NCBI RefSeq assembly: GCF_047948215.1
Contig: NC_134458.1
Coordinates: 143,302,536 to 143,366,535, forward strand
Direction of reading: 5' to 3'
Origin: Lycorma delicatula
Lineage: Eukaryota > Arthropoda > Insecta > Hemiptera > Fulgoridae
DNA length: 64,000 bases
The notes under the pieces were generated by a model that was not told where the DNA came from, searched no databases, and worked only from the letters and a program-made list of their open reading frames with translations. A program made the position numbers and the translations under genes. Of this stretch, positions 44,922 to 56,389 are shown piece after piece (position 1 is the first letter of the stretch; the number at the start of each line of letters is the position of its first letter).

Positions 44922-45624
44922 TAAATGCGAAAAAAGTAGGGCTAAAACTGAAGCAAGCTTAAAATTCATTAATGTATGAAAAAAGCCAAAAAACTGGCTA
45001 TTTTTTATTCAGCGTTTGGTAGTTTTTAGAGTCATTTACTGACAAATCAATTTTCAAAGTTTGAAATGTGAATTTTAATATCAATAACTAACTACACATT
45101 TGAAAATGCCATAGGTTATTTGATTACGGATGACATAGTGCTTTACATTAAATAAAACGAACTGATTTCATTACTCGACCATTTACGATGAATCCCAATT
45201 ATGTAGTAATTTAATGTGATAAGCTGCTCAGTAATAGTATTTCTCAATTTACTACATAAATCGTAAAATATCGCTAATGTAAACGTTGTTACAACATTTT
45301 TTGGGTCTGTGTTTACAACGAAATCAACTGCCCCAAGTTCCATATAGTGTGTTTGTATCGAAATAGACTGATTATGTAATCATAATAAAAGCTAAGTAAC
45401 TTTCAATAAATTGTTTAATAACAATTCTTTTTCTTAGAAATTTTTATAAATAAATTTTTCAAAATTACATTAATTCTAAAAAATTAAAATTTTTAATTTA
45501 TGATCATTAGTAATACACAAAACACTTTGAGTCATATTTCATGTTTTACAAAAACGGAGGGGTTGTATATTAGGAACACATTTATAGTCAAATAAATTAC
45601 TTTTTAGACACTTATGCCTATTTT
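44839..45624. other. AT-rich spacer with (TA)n
   Basis: (TA)n at 44890-44919. No gene; ORF 45143-45343 (minus) has no motif. Confidence 0.5.
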
Positions 45625-45929
45625 CTTTTCTTTTTTTTTTCTCAATAACAATTATAATTACAATCGGCTCTCCTGCGGAGCCATAAGTAAGTTTCCTGAC
45701 AAAAGCACGCGATAAGAAGGCCCTTAAGGAACTCCCAAAATAAATAATACACAATAAACAGTTGCAAGCAAACTTAAAGTCAAATATGAAATTTCAAGCT
45801 CTGTCATTAATTATAAACCATTAATTTCAGCACCATATAGTCCACAAAACAAACATTAATAACAAATAAAAAAGAAAAAGAAGTAACAAGAAATTAGATA
45901 CGACACCACTAAACTTGACGGTGTTGGAT
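45625..45929 (-). mobile_element. 3' UTR of the jockey-type element
   Basis: Minus strand, following the RT relic. Includes CACCGTCAAGTTTAGTGGTG, a hairpin (45666-45682, stem GGCTC/GAGCC, loop TCCTGCG on the plus strand) and an A-rich tail seen as a T-run at 45625-45642. Confidence 0.65.
45666..45682 (-). other. Jockey 3' UTR hairpin
   Basis: GGCTC, loop TCCTGCG, GAGCC. The related fragment at 32006-32024 has stem GGTTTC/GAAACC with loop TCCTGAC: the stem changes keep pairing. Confidence 0.55.
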
Positions 45930-46552
45930 TCCAAACTATTACGCAAACCCTAAGTCGAGTACATGGGTTCGTTTCAACCGTCGGACGTCTCTGCTGTTAT
46001 CGAGTTGATTAATTGCAAAGTGTTTTACATGATTCTCAAGCCTCTGCAGGTATTTGACATTGCGCTGCTGTGCAATCTCACGAACCGACGGGAACTCCAG
46101 ATAATCCTGAATCTCATCATTCCGCGTGAACTACGGAGCTTCGGCAATTACTCTCGCTACTTTGTTCTGAAATCATTGTTTAATTTCCACATTACTAGTA
46201 CTAGCCTATCCCCACTCTACACCGTACGTCCAGATTGGGCGGAGGATACCCTTGTAAATTAAGATCTTGTTGGATGACGTGAGGCCTGAGTTCCTCCGTA
46301 GCAGCCAATGAAGTTCCCTGTACCTTGCGTTTAGCTGTTTCCTCTTCATTCTCGCGTGACACTTCCAGGTCAAACGCCGAATCAGGTGAATTCCCAAATA
46401 TCGCACAGTCTCCTTTTGCGGGATCGAAACACCATCGAAGTACACACCGGGACAGTCACCTATCCGCAGGGCAAATGTGACGTGCCTTGACTTACTTTGA
46501 TTAACCTTAATCCTCCACTTTTTCTGCCACACGCACACACGATCCTATGCCT
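45930..46552 (-). pseudogene. Jockey-type RT C-terminal part
   Basis: From 46538: KWRIKVNQSKSRHVTFALR, CPGVYFDGVSIPQKETVRYL, GIHLIRRLTW, LNARYRELHWLLRRNSGL, NKILIYKGILRPIWTYGVEW, then in other frames FQNKVARVIAEAP, a stop where W is usual, RNDEIQDYLEFPSV, LQRLENHVKHFAINLIDNS and DVRRLKRTHVLDL. This is the connection and thumb region of jockey ORF2 through its end. It starts abruptly about 46552, so RT catalytic motifs are missing (5' truncation). One frameshift near 46206 and a few stops; otherwise better preserved than the copies at 3 and 32 kb. Confidence 0.9.
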
Positions 46553-46653
46553 ATTGATAAAATTTTTACAATCCTATTTTATTTTTAATAAGGAATAACA
46601 AACATACTACATTATAGTTTATTAATTCTTTTTTGCTTTTTTCTTTTTTTTAA
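46553..46653. other. AT-rich junction
   Basis: T-rich; separates the jockey relic from repeat R-T. Confidence 0.5.
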
Positions 46654-47308
46654 TTTTACTTTCCCGTCTAGATAGCGCTACAGCTCTAGAAGGGAAAATA
46701 TTATAATTGGTCCAATTTAGGCGTATGAGGTTTTCATCGGATTTTGACGTTTTGACACCCAACGAACCCAAAAACCGGATGGAAATTTTTCGGATGTTAA
46801 TGTTCGTATATGTGTGTTCGATGTTGGCCTCTAAATTACCTTATATCTCCAGAAATACTGGACCGATTTTGACCAAACCTTGTCAGATTACTTCTATATA
46901 TGAAGCATTTTTGTCATTAAATTAAATTTTTTTTTATAACTTCAAAAGTCAAGGGGGTGAAGTTTTAGACCAAGGTCACCCACAGTATCTCAAGATTTCG
47001 CCTAATTAAGGCCATATTTTTCTTAAGAAAATTTGTTAGCGATTAAAAAATAACAATATTTGCAAAAAAATCTTTTGCAAAATCGCACTCCAACTCCAAA
47101 AAAAATGCTGTGAACTACTTCTGTGTTGTGACGACACAGGTGAGCGGTAGAAATAAATACATGAATAATATTTAAAGTGTAAAAAAGTAAATAGGTCTGG
47201 CTGGGTCTGGAACCCGATAGCCCAGTTTATTCGGTACGTTAAGCCTCGCGGCAATACCTGTCTGCCGGCCGTACAAGCGAAATTTGTTATGTGTAAGTTG
47301 TGAAATTA

Positions 47309-49326
47309 CCGTATTTATTCGAGTATCCCCCGCACTTTTATTCTTGGAATTGGAGAGAAAAAATAAGGGTGCGGGGCTTACTTGGCCTTTAGCCAGGATA
47401 ATTTATGTAAAGTAAACGTTTTCTTAGAAGTACCTATATTCTATCACATAAATATAATTACATTAGGCTTTCGTTATCAATACCGGATACCGCTTATACA
47501 GAATACATCCTTAATTATTAACATCCTGTTTATATTATCGATAGAAACAAAGTTACGATATTTTTATAAAATTGATTTATTCTGTGTAGGCTGCCGGTTA
47601 TAATGATACTACAGTTACAGTATCAGTTACTCATCGTCGTCTTGTTTATTCGCCATAGTCATTTTACTGTTTGTATATGTGGATGGTTATGTGCATTTTA
47701 TCGGTTTAGTTTATCTTGTAAAGTTTAATACGGTGATTTATTTTAATTACGGCATTAAAATGAGTACAAAAGGACAGTGTCTACGATCTTTTACAGTAAA
47801 TGAAAAACTGGGCGTTATAGAAGAGGCTGACAAAATTGGAAATCGGGTGGCAGGCAGAAAATTTGACGTAGATGAAAGCTGCATTCGAGACTGGCGTAAG
47901 AAGAAACAACTTCTGGTGAAAGGCACTGGTAATAAAAGGGCTTTTCGTGGCTTAAAACCAAAATGCACAGACATAGAAAAAAAGATTTATGACTGTTATG
48001 GAAAAAAGGAAATGCGGTTATGCTGTCACGACAGAAATGTGTCAATCATATGCTCGTGAAATCACTGAATCATTGAATAAAGTTGATTTTAAAGCAAGCC
48101 GTGGATGGAAAACATGATTTTTTGCACGAAATGATTTGTCAATAAGACGAAAGACGACCATTTCTCAACGACTTCCAGACGCTTATGAACAAAAAATATT
48201 ACATTTTCACAATTACATAATAAATCTTAGAAAAGATAAAGGCTATTTGCCTTCTCAAATAGGAAACGCTGATCAAACCCCTGTATATTTTGAAATGCCA
48301 TTTGACAAAACCGTAAACAAAAAAGGTGAAAAAAGTGTTACCATTCGCACTGGTTGTAATGAAAAACAAAGGTGTAGTGTTATGCTTTGTATTAGTTTTG
48401 ATGGATCAAAATTACCTCCGTACATTATTGTTAAAAGAAAAACTTTCCTACCGTACAGTTAAATGGAGTTATTATCAGAGCACAGAAATCAGGTTGGATG
48501 GACGAAACCTTAATTTTAGATTGGATCAGGTATGTATGGCAAAAGCGATCAGGAGATTTACTTAATAAAAAAAAATACCGGTATGCTAGGAATGGATAGT
48601 TACTGGGGGTATACGACTGATAAAGTGAAAGACATTTTAAATAAAGGGTATGATAGACCAAGTAATAATTCCAGGTGGATTGACATCTCTTTTGCAACCA
48701 CTAGACGTATGAATTAATAAACCGTTCAAATCTGCATTAAAACAACTGTACAATAAAAGGATGACTGATGAAACTTTCTTTCTCACGCCTACAGGAAGAA
48801 TCAAACGCCCAGATTTTAACCAGATTTGTGTTTGGATAAAAGATGCTTGGGAAGGTATTTCCACGGAATTAGTAAGGAAAGGTTTTAAAAAATGCGGAAT
48901 GTCTAATGAACTGAATGGTAGTGAAGACGATCACCTTTGGCAGAGCGACGTGGATACTACTGGTAACTCTTCTACAGACATTGACAGTGACAGTGACAGT
49001 GATTAATTAAAAATAAAATCCCATATTAAAAAGTGTATTGAAATTATCCTTTTCAACATGATACTTTCTTTTCGTTTTACTGGCCTACTGATTCTGAACT
49101 AAACTAGTACTTACGGTAACTAATTATTAATGTAATATTAATATTATAATTTAAATGAACTAATTAAATGCTTTGCTTTTTGAATATTTTCGTATTTACG
49201 TATTTTTTTATCATATCTGTTGCACTTTAAAATACCGATATATACTCGATTTTTTTTTAGATGTTCGGTCCGGAAAATCTAGGTGCGGGGCTTATTCGGG
49301 GCCGGAGGGTACTTGAATAAATACGG
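47309..49326 (+). mobile_element. Pogo/Tigger-like DNA transposon with TIRs and TA duplication
   Basis: 2,018 bp bounded by inverted repeats: left CCGTATTTATTCGAGTATCC, right (reverse complement) CCGTATTTATTCAAGTACCC, both continuing into CC.CCGCACC-like sequence. TA lies on each side (47307-47308 and 49327-49328). The paralogous repeat at 12390 shows the same flanks with a single TA, so the duplication and borders are certain. It encodes one damaged transposase (47760-49006). TA target, DDE_1-type transposase and psq-like N-terminus place it in the pogo/Tigger group of Tc1/mariner relatives. Confidence 0.9.
47760..49006 (+). pseudogene. Pogo/Tigger-like transposase (DDE_1), several frameshifts
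   Basis: Chosen start is the ATG at 47760 (MSTKGQCLRSFTVNEKLGVI). A helix-turn-helix of psq/CENP-B type follows (AGRKFDVDESCIRDWRKKK). Near 48027 the frame moves; GRGW-like text is cut by TGA at 48115-48117, then SIRRKTTISQRLPDAYEQK. First catalytic Asp: GNADQTPVYFEMP (48271-48273). Next come KGEKSVTIRTGCNEK and ISFDGSKLPPYIIVKRKT, another shift, GVIIRAQKSGWMDE and WQKRSGDLL. Second Asp: GMDSYWGYTTD (48595-48597). Third Asp: LLQPLD (48704-48706), followed by a TGA. The end is RIKRPDFNQICVWIKDAWEG and an acidic SDSDSD tail. All three catalytic aspartates survive, about 36 residues between the last two, but at least three frameshifts and two stops kill the gene. Confidence 0.88.
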
Positions 49327-49507
49327 TACATTCGTTTAGTTAGTGCCGACCGCCGCTGCTAGTACGGCCACACCCGCGAGAATTAAATACGATATGCACG
49401 CGCGCTTTAGTTGGAATAATTGAATTAAAGAAACGAAAAAATATTATATATAAATAAAATTATAAATATTTTATTTAAGTTTGTGTGTAAGCCGTGCATC
49501 AGAAACA

Positions 49508-49734
49508 GTGTTGTCAGCTTTTTTTAATTCTACTTGGCTTGTTCGTTTAATATAAATTTTATTTTATTGTTTGTCAATTTTTTTTGTTATTATTTTTATA
49601 CGTAATACTTTTTAGATAATATTCTTACTATTAAAACCTTTATGAAAGAAACAAATTATTGGTATATTTCAATTCAGAATTTTTTTATCCCTCCAGCAAC
49701 TGCAAACTTAGATTCAAATCACATTTATCTTACT
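49508..49734. other. Short AT-rich spacer
   Basis: Nothing recognised. Confidence 0.5.
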
Positions 49735-49840
49735 TTCTTCTTTTTACAAGAATGTCAAGCTTGATCGGGATTCGAACACAGAACCTTATGAATGAAAGGT
49801 ACGTTACTATTTCTGCCACGGAGTTCTTTGTAGTGATTAT
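49735..49840 (-). mobile_element. SINE family B, copy 5
   Basis: Minus strand: GAACTCCGTGGCAGAAATAG, CATTCATAAGGTTCTGTG, TTCGAATCCCGATCAAGCTT (box B). Body short. Confidence 0.65.
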
Positions 49841-49981
49841 TTTATTATTAATGACTATGTATTTTATTATTAAAAGAATCTTCTTTTTTTTCTTCAGTAG
49901 TTTTACGAGCAATGATTACGAATAATTAAAAACATCGTTAATAAAATATTAATTAAATAGTTAAATAATTTGTTACTAGTT

Positions 49982-50128
49982 GACCATTATGGTAGCATCT
50001 TACCATTTATTCGAAAGATTCTTGGTTCAAATCCTGGTCAGGCTTGCCATTTAACATAAACTACAATTATTTCGTATCATTTTTCTCTAAGCAAAAAGTT
50101 GAGTTTATGTGGTAAATTAATCACGTAA
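49982..50128 (+). mobile_element. SINE family B, copy 6
   Basis: ATGGTAGCATCTTACCATTT, CTTGGTTCAAATCCTGGTCAG (box B), GCTTGCCATTTAACATAAAC, then the body ending GAGTTTATGTGGTAAATTAA. The box A side is truncated. Confidence 0.65.
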
Positions 50129-53100
50129 TAAATTTTTTTTTTTAGATTAATTTGCGCTTGTACATTATATACATTGTATGTACATAGGAATGTTACTACA
50201 GTCGGATAACTAAAAGAACTTCTCCAGCAGTTGTTTCTGCGATAAAGAAGAATTACTGGTTAAAATTAATTAAAGGCATTTATATATTTCATATTAATAT
50301 AAGAGAATAATTCCGGTTTATAAAGACAGTAATATAAATAAGATCAACACTGATTTTAGTAACATGCGAGGGTGTTAAACAAAGTAATATTTGAATAGAT
50401 AATTTCAATTAAGTTTAAATGATGATGAAAGCTAAATTTTGTTTTATTAATATGTTTTGTATATTAAAAACTCATCAAGTGAGTAACATCGTTTTTATAA
50501 AAGGAAATCTTTTAATTTAAATAAATTTGTCGGAGAGCCTTTTATACGACTAGATAATTTAATAAAAACAGCAAATGAAGCATGATGAGGCTTTGTTTCA
50601 GACAGCCAGTGTTATTCTTTGTAATGTGAAAATAATTCTCTTTCCAGCTTTGATATAAATGATATTTATTAAAAAATATTATGTTTTTATATAAAGGTAG
50701 CGAACTTATAAATGAAATGCTTGTAAGTTAAAGAATTTTTAATTAAAAGATCATCGACTACACGATTCATGTTTACTGATGTCTTTCAAAATCAGTAAAC
50801 TGATATTACGTAGTGTAATATATTAATTACATAGTGTAGATAGTAATTTTTGGTTGCGTGAGAATTCTATTTTGTTGCAAGATATTATAGTAGAGACCCA
50901 CTTAATCGACGTAGTCGGGTCAGTACTTCCAAGTACTGTTTAATCGTAAAATGCATTGAGAATAAGTTTGTTATTAGCACAAGTTTTAAAATATAAAATA
51001 GTTTATCCAATTTATAATATTAATTTAATCGAAGACCTATAAATGAAATTGTTCAGTGTAATTCAATTGCTAATTGTTTATCGTGTTTTTAAAGAACCTA
51101 CATCATATACGGTTTACCTGGTTAGCGTAACATCAATTCGTCCTTATTAATTCATTTGTTTCTATTACTAGGATCACGTGTTATGATTTTCCCATTCATT
51201 TTGATACAGTAAGGTAGTGTAATATATTTAAAAGTACACTCAGAAAAAAAAGAATCAACAGTAAGAAATAAAAGAAACATCTTTATTTAAAACCTAAAAG
51301 AGTTTAACAAACGAATGGAAATTAAATGATTACGCCAAACAAATATCGGTAATTGCGTCTTATTTCTTTAATTAATTTTTTTTTAAATGAAGTAACTTCT
51401 TAGCTATCTGTAGAAAATTTATTTCTGTTATGTTATTTATCACGCATAATAATTAGGGAATATTATTTTTAATAACTAATTAAAAAAAAAATAAAAAATA
51501 AAAATCATGCTTTCGCAAACGGCCGTTAAATTGTGACCGGTTAAAAAGGAGTGTAGATTTTAATTTGTAATATACGTAGGCTTAATAGATATTTAATAAC
51601 GATGACAAATTCGTTTTATTATACAAATACTTACGATATTGTGACCAGACCGTAGACTGGAACTCTTGGGATTCAAATTATAGAATAAATTTAGTGGTTT
51701 TATATGAAATCTGACCTGAAAAATTTGAAAATTTAGGTTCCAAAAGCGATTTTGGAACTACTACTTTTAGTATTTTCTAGAAATCTGGTAAAAGACCAAA
51801 GATTGCGGTCAAAAAACACTTTTTTATAATGCATAAAATAACACATAAATGTTATGAACAAACATAAATGTTTTGAACAAAACTAGTGGAGAATTTGATT
51901 CTGAGTAAAATAATATAAATAAAGTCTACAGAAACTAAATACAAAAGTAAGAATTTTGAAGTTTACTTTATCAAAATGTATAAAGATGTGGCAGATTTTA
52001 ATTAGGTATTAAGCGAAACAAAATCACTAAATTTACCTCTTAATTTGGGTCTCAAGAATTAACAGTCTGGCATAATTTTACCGGAAGTGCAGAAATCAGG
52101 GGAAACTTTTTTGTCAGCCGACACTCACACTCTAACCGTTTCGAACCTATGTTTACACGAAATTTCTTCTTTATTTTCATCTGTCCTAAGTGGAACATGT
52201 CCTGAGTATTGTTATATTATTTCTGGAATCATCTTCATAAGAAGAAGATTTTAAGCAATTTTTTATTTATTCCAGATATTAACAGGTGCGACTGTTAAGA
52301 TCATCTATATTTTTTTTCTGTATTACGTGTTAAAAAATTGTACAAAGATTGTCGGTGTTAATGTGACTTGACATAAAACCAGTCATTCAGAAAATTGGCA
52401 TTATCATTCTGAAGAATAAAATGCATCTCATGCTAGAAATAATAAAGCAACTGGGGTTTGCAGTGCACTGTAATTCACTGAAATGAATATGCTATTAAGC
52501 CTTAAAAATGTAATAATTTTCACTCTTCACAAGAGGGATTGTCTGAAAACTAAACATCATTATTGTCGTAGATACCAACTGGGATTAGTATTTCTTGTAG
52601 TCTAGGTGCTGATCATGTATTACACTAATAAAAAATTGGAAAAATATAGTAAAACAACAAACTGATATACTTTTCCTATGAAAAACAATATGATACGCTG
52701 TCTTTAGTTAATTGGAATCATTTAAAAATTATTATTTCTTTGTTAGCTTATCATAGAATGTCGTAGTTATTTTACAGTTTGAATATTATCTATTAATTAT
52801 ATACGTTAGGTAACAAATGAAAAATAAAGTAGTACGATTTATGGGATCAAACGTTATCAATTAATGTTTAATCAGCATATGTTAATTCAAAAGGAAATAC
52901 ATGTTTATGATATGTTTACGAGCTTCGTATCGTGGAAAAATTAATAGCCGAATTTCTTAAAAAATTGTCAAACAGTTTTTTTACTTTCTTATATGTTTTT
53001 TGTTGAAAAATAATTTAAATTTAAAGCGTATAATGCCACTAAACATAGTTTTTTAAATTGAAAAATAATTATTTAATTATTTCTTTAATATGTAAAATTT

Positions 53101-54296
53101 TAAAATGAGGTTTCTCTAAAATAGTTCATTCAGTTGGGATAAAAATTTAAGAAACTTACAAACGTAGAAACTTGAAAAAATTGAGTATGTTAGTAAACAT
53201 CGAAAATATACATAAGCATTATTATTTATTTATCTATCCGAGTAACTTGAGTCTAACAACCAACTACAGACAGTTATTGTTTCATCTAAATTATACTTCA
53301 CCTGATCGATTAAAATCTATTGTTAAATTAAAGAAAAATTAATTTAAAATTAACAAAATTAAATTTTTTAAATTAAATTATAACATTTGTATGTTATAAA
53401 CAAAACCACTTCATTACTTACGCGACATCATTATTTTATATTTATTAAAAATCTTTCTTCAAAAACAAATTCTAATTTAAATAAGTGGAATTAGATTAAT
53501 TAGATAAGTGTAAGCGGTTTAAGTGGAATTCTATGCTTTAGAGTTGATCCGTGTTTTTCATGATTAAACTCTTACTATTACCTTAAAACGAAATAAAATA
53601 AACAGATAAAAATGAAAGCAGTCCCAGTATTTCTCTTCAATAAAAATTTTTTTTTTCATAATTTAAAGTTTTTTCCTTAATTAATGTAAAGAAATTTTTT
53701 CACATCCTTATTCATCCTATTTTTATAAGTTTGGGTAGTGTATTACATTTTTTCGTTATTTACCTAAAATTATTATTTGATTTCAGCATATAAACAATTG
53801 TATTTTAACTAAAAAATAAATAAAAAACACTTAGTAAAATTAGAATTGTATTTAAATTGTTACATTGTTAGGAATTTTAAACAAGCACAGGATAAAAATG
53901 CAAATATGATTAGATGGAAATTAGTTCTTGAGATTTTGGATAAATATTCTTTAATAACTCAAAATTATGATTGTCTTTTTTTCGGCGCGTCTATATTTAA
54001 AATCGAACTTAAGAGGTTTATGTTACTTATGCATTTTGAGTATAAAACATATTTCTCGAGGTCCCAAATATTTCTTTAATTTTATAACCGATTTTCGTGA
54101 AATAAATATAATTTTGTAGGGAAAAAATTTGCTTTTTGAAGATTTACTTTTGAAAATTTTATTAACTACAACCGGAAATTATTTATTTATTATCAAACTT
54201 GATAAATCTTTAATTTAATTTTCATTACACGTAATAAAAATATGGAAATTTGGAAAATAAAATCTAGTAATATGGTCTTTTTAAACTGAAATGGTG
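50129..54296. other. Long AT-rich spacer, no gene seen
   Basis: Over 4 kb with no recognisable coding or repeat content. The 51640-52560 stretch is slightly less AT-rich but has no motif in any frame. ORF 53846-54079 (77 codons, plus) has no recognised motif. Confidence 0.5.
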
Positions 54297-54298
54297 TA

Positions 54299-54500
54299 AA
54301 CCAGTGTTGAAGAATGATTTATAAGCTCGTTAGTTTGGAACAGCGTAAACGTTTGCAGCGCGTTCAAGAACACATTTTTAAATTGGTTTTAGTGATGAGA
54401 GAGTGTGCCTAGTAATATTTCGTCGCTTAGGAATATACCGAAAAGGCTGCGCTCTCTTTTATCGTAACCGCAATATCAATATTTAAAATCTACACTGGTT
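54299..54500. mobile_element. MITE-like element with TA flanks
   Basis: Inverted ends AACCAGTGTTGA (left) and AACCAGTGTAGA (right, reverse complement), each directly next to a TA (54297-54298, 54501-54502). The interior is 202 bp and less AT-rich than its surroundings (GTTTGCAGCGCGTTC, GGCTGCGCTCTC). Non-coding. Consistent with a Tc1/mariner-type MITE; no second copy in the window. Confidence 0.5.
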
Positions 54501-55124
54501 TATCATTAGTCTACGAAGTAGCGGAGGAGTGAGAAAACCACATAGCACCACCATTCGTGGAAAAAATTCCAGTACTACTAATTATACAATTTATTATTTA
54601 TATCATTATATGGTACTGTGACATTTGGTATTCATTAAGCTTCGGCATTGTGCCGCTTCTCTCGTATGTACGAAATATTGACACCAATTATTAATTTGTA
54701 AAGAAGAGCTTCGTATTAAAATATTTATTTTTATATGCTTATACTCTTACTTATATCTTCAGCATTTAATATAAATACAAATATTTTTAATATTTGGGTA
54801 TATTTTAAGATTTATTTCGGTATATTATATTCTTTAATTTTACCATGTATACATTGTCAATTTTTGGTATAACTATAATGGTTATGATTGGCATGATATC
54901 GCACTCAAATGGTTTGAAAAATAGTATACTGTTTGAAATAGTGGCAGAGGTGAAGTGGTAAATAATTTCGGTGATCACAAGAGGTATTAAATACATAAGA
55001 CATTCAGCTCTACAGTTTAAAATTTCACTCTGTTTACTTAGGAAGCTGGGGTGTATATTAGAAGACATCATCATTCCAAATGAAAGCAAAACTTATTTTG
55101 ATAGTACCTATTGAGACCAGAAAA
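54501..55124. other. AT-rich spacer
   Basis: No gene. GTGGCAGAGGTGAAGTGG at 54941-54958 resembles a SINE B box A side but the rest of a head is not visible. Confidence 0.45.
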
Positions 55125-55262
55125 TGAGGTCAGTAGGTTTTTTATCTGGAATGTCCAGAGTTAAAATCCCGATCAGGCTTGTCATTTTTTACAAGATAAA
55201 ATTTTCCATTCTATAGTCCCATGCACAAGTATTCCAAGGTTATGTGGTGAATTATATAATGT
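55125..55262 (+). mobile_element. SINE family B, copy 7
   Basis: GTCCAGAGTTAAAATCCCGATC (degraded box B), GGCTTGTCATTTTTTACAAG, AAATTTTCCATTCTATAGTC, CAAGTATTCCAAGGTTATG, TGGTGAATTATA. The body matches copy 2 at 26.0 kb in reverse. Confidence 0.65.
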
Positions 55263-55292
55263 ATATATATATTAACAAACGTGTACACATAT

Positions 55293-55334
55293 ACGCGCGC
55301 GCGTGCAGAGAGAGAGAGAGAGAGAGAGAAGGAG
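55293..55334 (+). repeat. (CG)n-(GA)n microsatellite
   Basis: ACGCGCGCGCGTGC followed by about 12 GA units. Confidence 0.9.
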
Positions 55335-56389
55335 AGATTGTCCTGGATACAAACGTTGGTTAAACTTAAGATTCAGACCTCAAAATAAGCAAAATAGTTC
55401 ATGTTGATAAATGCTCTGTATCTTTTAATTTTCCATCTGTCCGTCATTTTATGTTTTTATAAATAAAAATATTCGAATTACTTCTTAAGAACAGACTGAT
55501 ATATTCCACTGAAATTTGGTCTGAGTGTACCTGGCATCTTTTGAAGATTTAAACCGTAAAAAAATTGCTACTAATTAAGGATTTAATCTTTATTAGCTCG
55601 TAAATATTTGATTTATCGAATTATATTTTATTAAATTAATTTTTAAACTTTTTATTGTGAACAGAATAATACATTATTTCTTCAGATCTTAGACTCAATA
55701 CCTGTTGATAAATGGCCGAAATTTTTAAACTGGGTCCTACAAATTTTGCGGTTTGACAATTTTGTGCCTGTTTTCGGTTCCTTCACTAAATGAATAAAAA
55801 AATATTAATGATCTCAACTATTAGTAATAGTAGAATAGATAAACACTGTATACATATGTATAACAAAACTGTAAGTGAAAAAATAAATTATAAAATACAT
55901 TAATAATAACATTATGAATTTGTTTAACTTATAATAATTAAAAAACACTGAAAAAATAAAATTCAGTAATTCTTATCTGAAAATAGGACTTTGCCAAAGG
56001 CAGTTAAGTAGATTAAAAAGAAAATTTTATCTTTAGTTTTTAAAAAAGATAAGAATAAATTTAAATTCTAAAGCATGCCTCTTGCACTCCAGCCGTGCAA
56101 GGAATCGCTTATGTGGTGATGTTAAATTACAAAACGGTATAAAAAAATCCTTTGTAAATTAAATTAAATAGAAAAATAGATAAAAACGAAAAAAAATGAA
56201 TCAAGAAAAAATAAATGTATAAAATAATACCTGAGCGTAATTTTAAAAAAAGTAAGTATTTATATGGTGAATGATGTATGTAAAAAATATAATTTAATAT
56301 TTTTAAAAGTAAAATTTCAGTTAACATTTGTTATTTAAGAAAAGCACCCGCATGCATAAGTTCGCGGAAGGCTATTAGAATCGGTAAAG
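55335..56389. other. AT-rich spacer
   Basis: No gene. The part 55350-55560 (GTCCTGGATAC...CCGTCATTTTATG...GAAATTTGGTCTGAG) resembles decayed non-autonomous repeats; unresolved. Confidence 0.4.

Larger units (their letters stand above)
46654..49507 (+). mobile_element. Composite repeat R-T, copy 2, split by a pogo-like transposon
   Basis: Left part 46654-47308 and right part 49327-49507 together match 11463-12577, apart from about 250 bp missing near 47105. The start is TTTTACTTTCCCGTCTAGAT with a terminal hairpin (TCTAGA...TCTAGAAGGGAAA). The end is GTGTGTAAGCCGTGCATCAG. The interruption is exactly at a TA. Confidence 0.8.

Noticed and set aside
47747..48045. Minus-strand ORFs opposite the pogo-like transposase.
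   Set aside because: Shadows; the plus strand carries the DDE and HTH motifs.
54941..54975. Possible eighth SINE B head.
   Set aside because: Only the box A side resembles the family; box B is absent.
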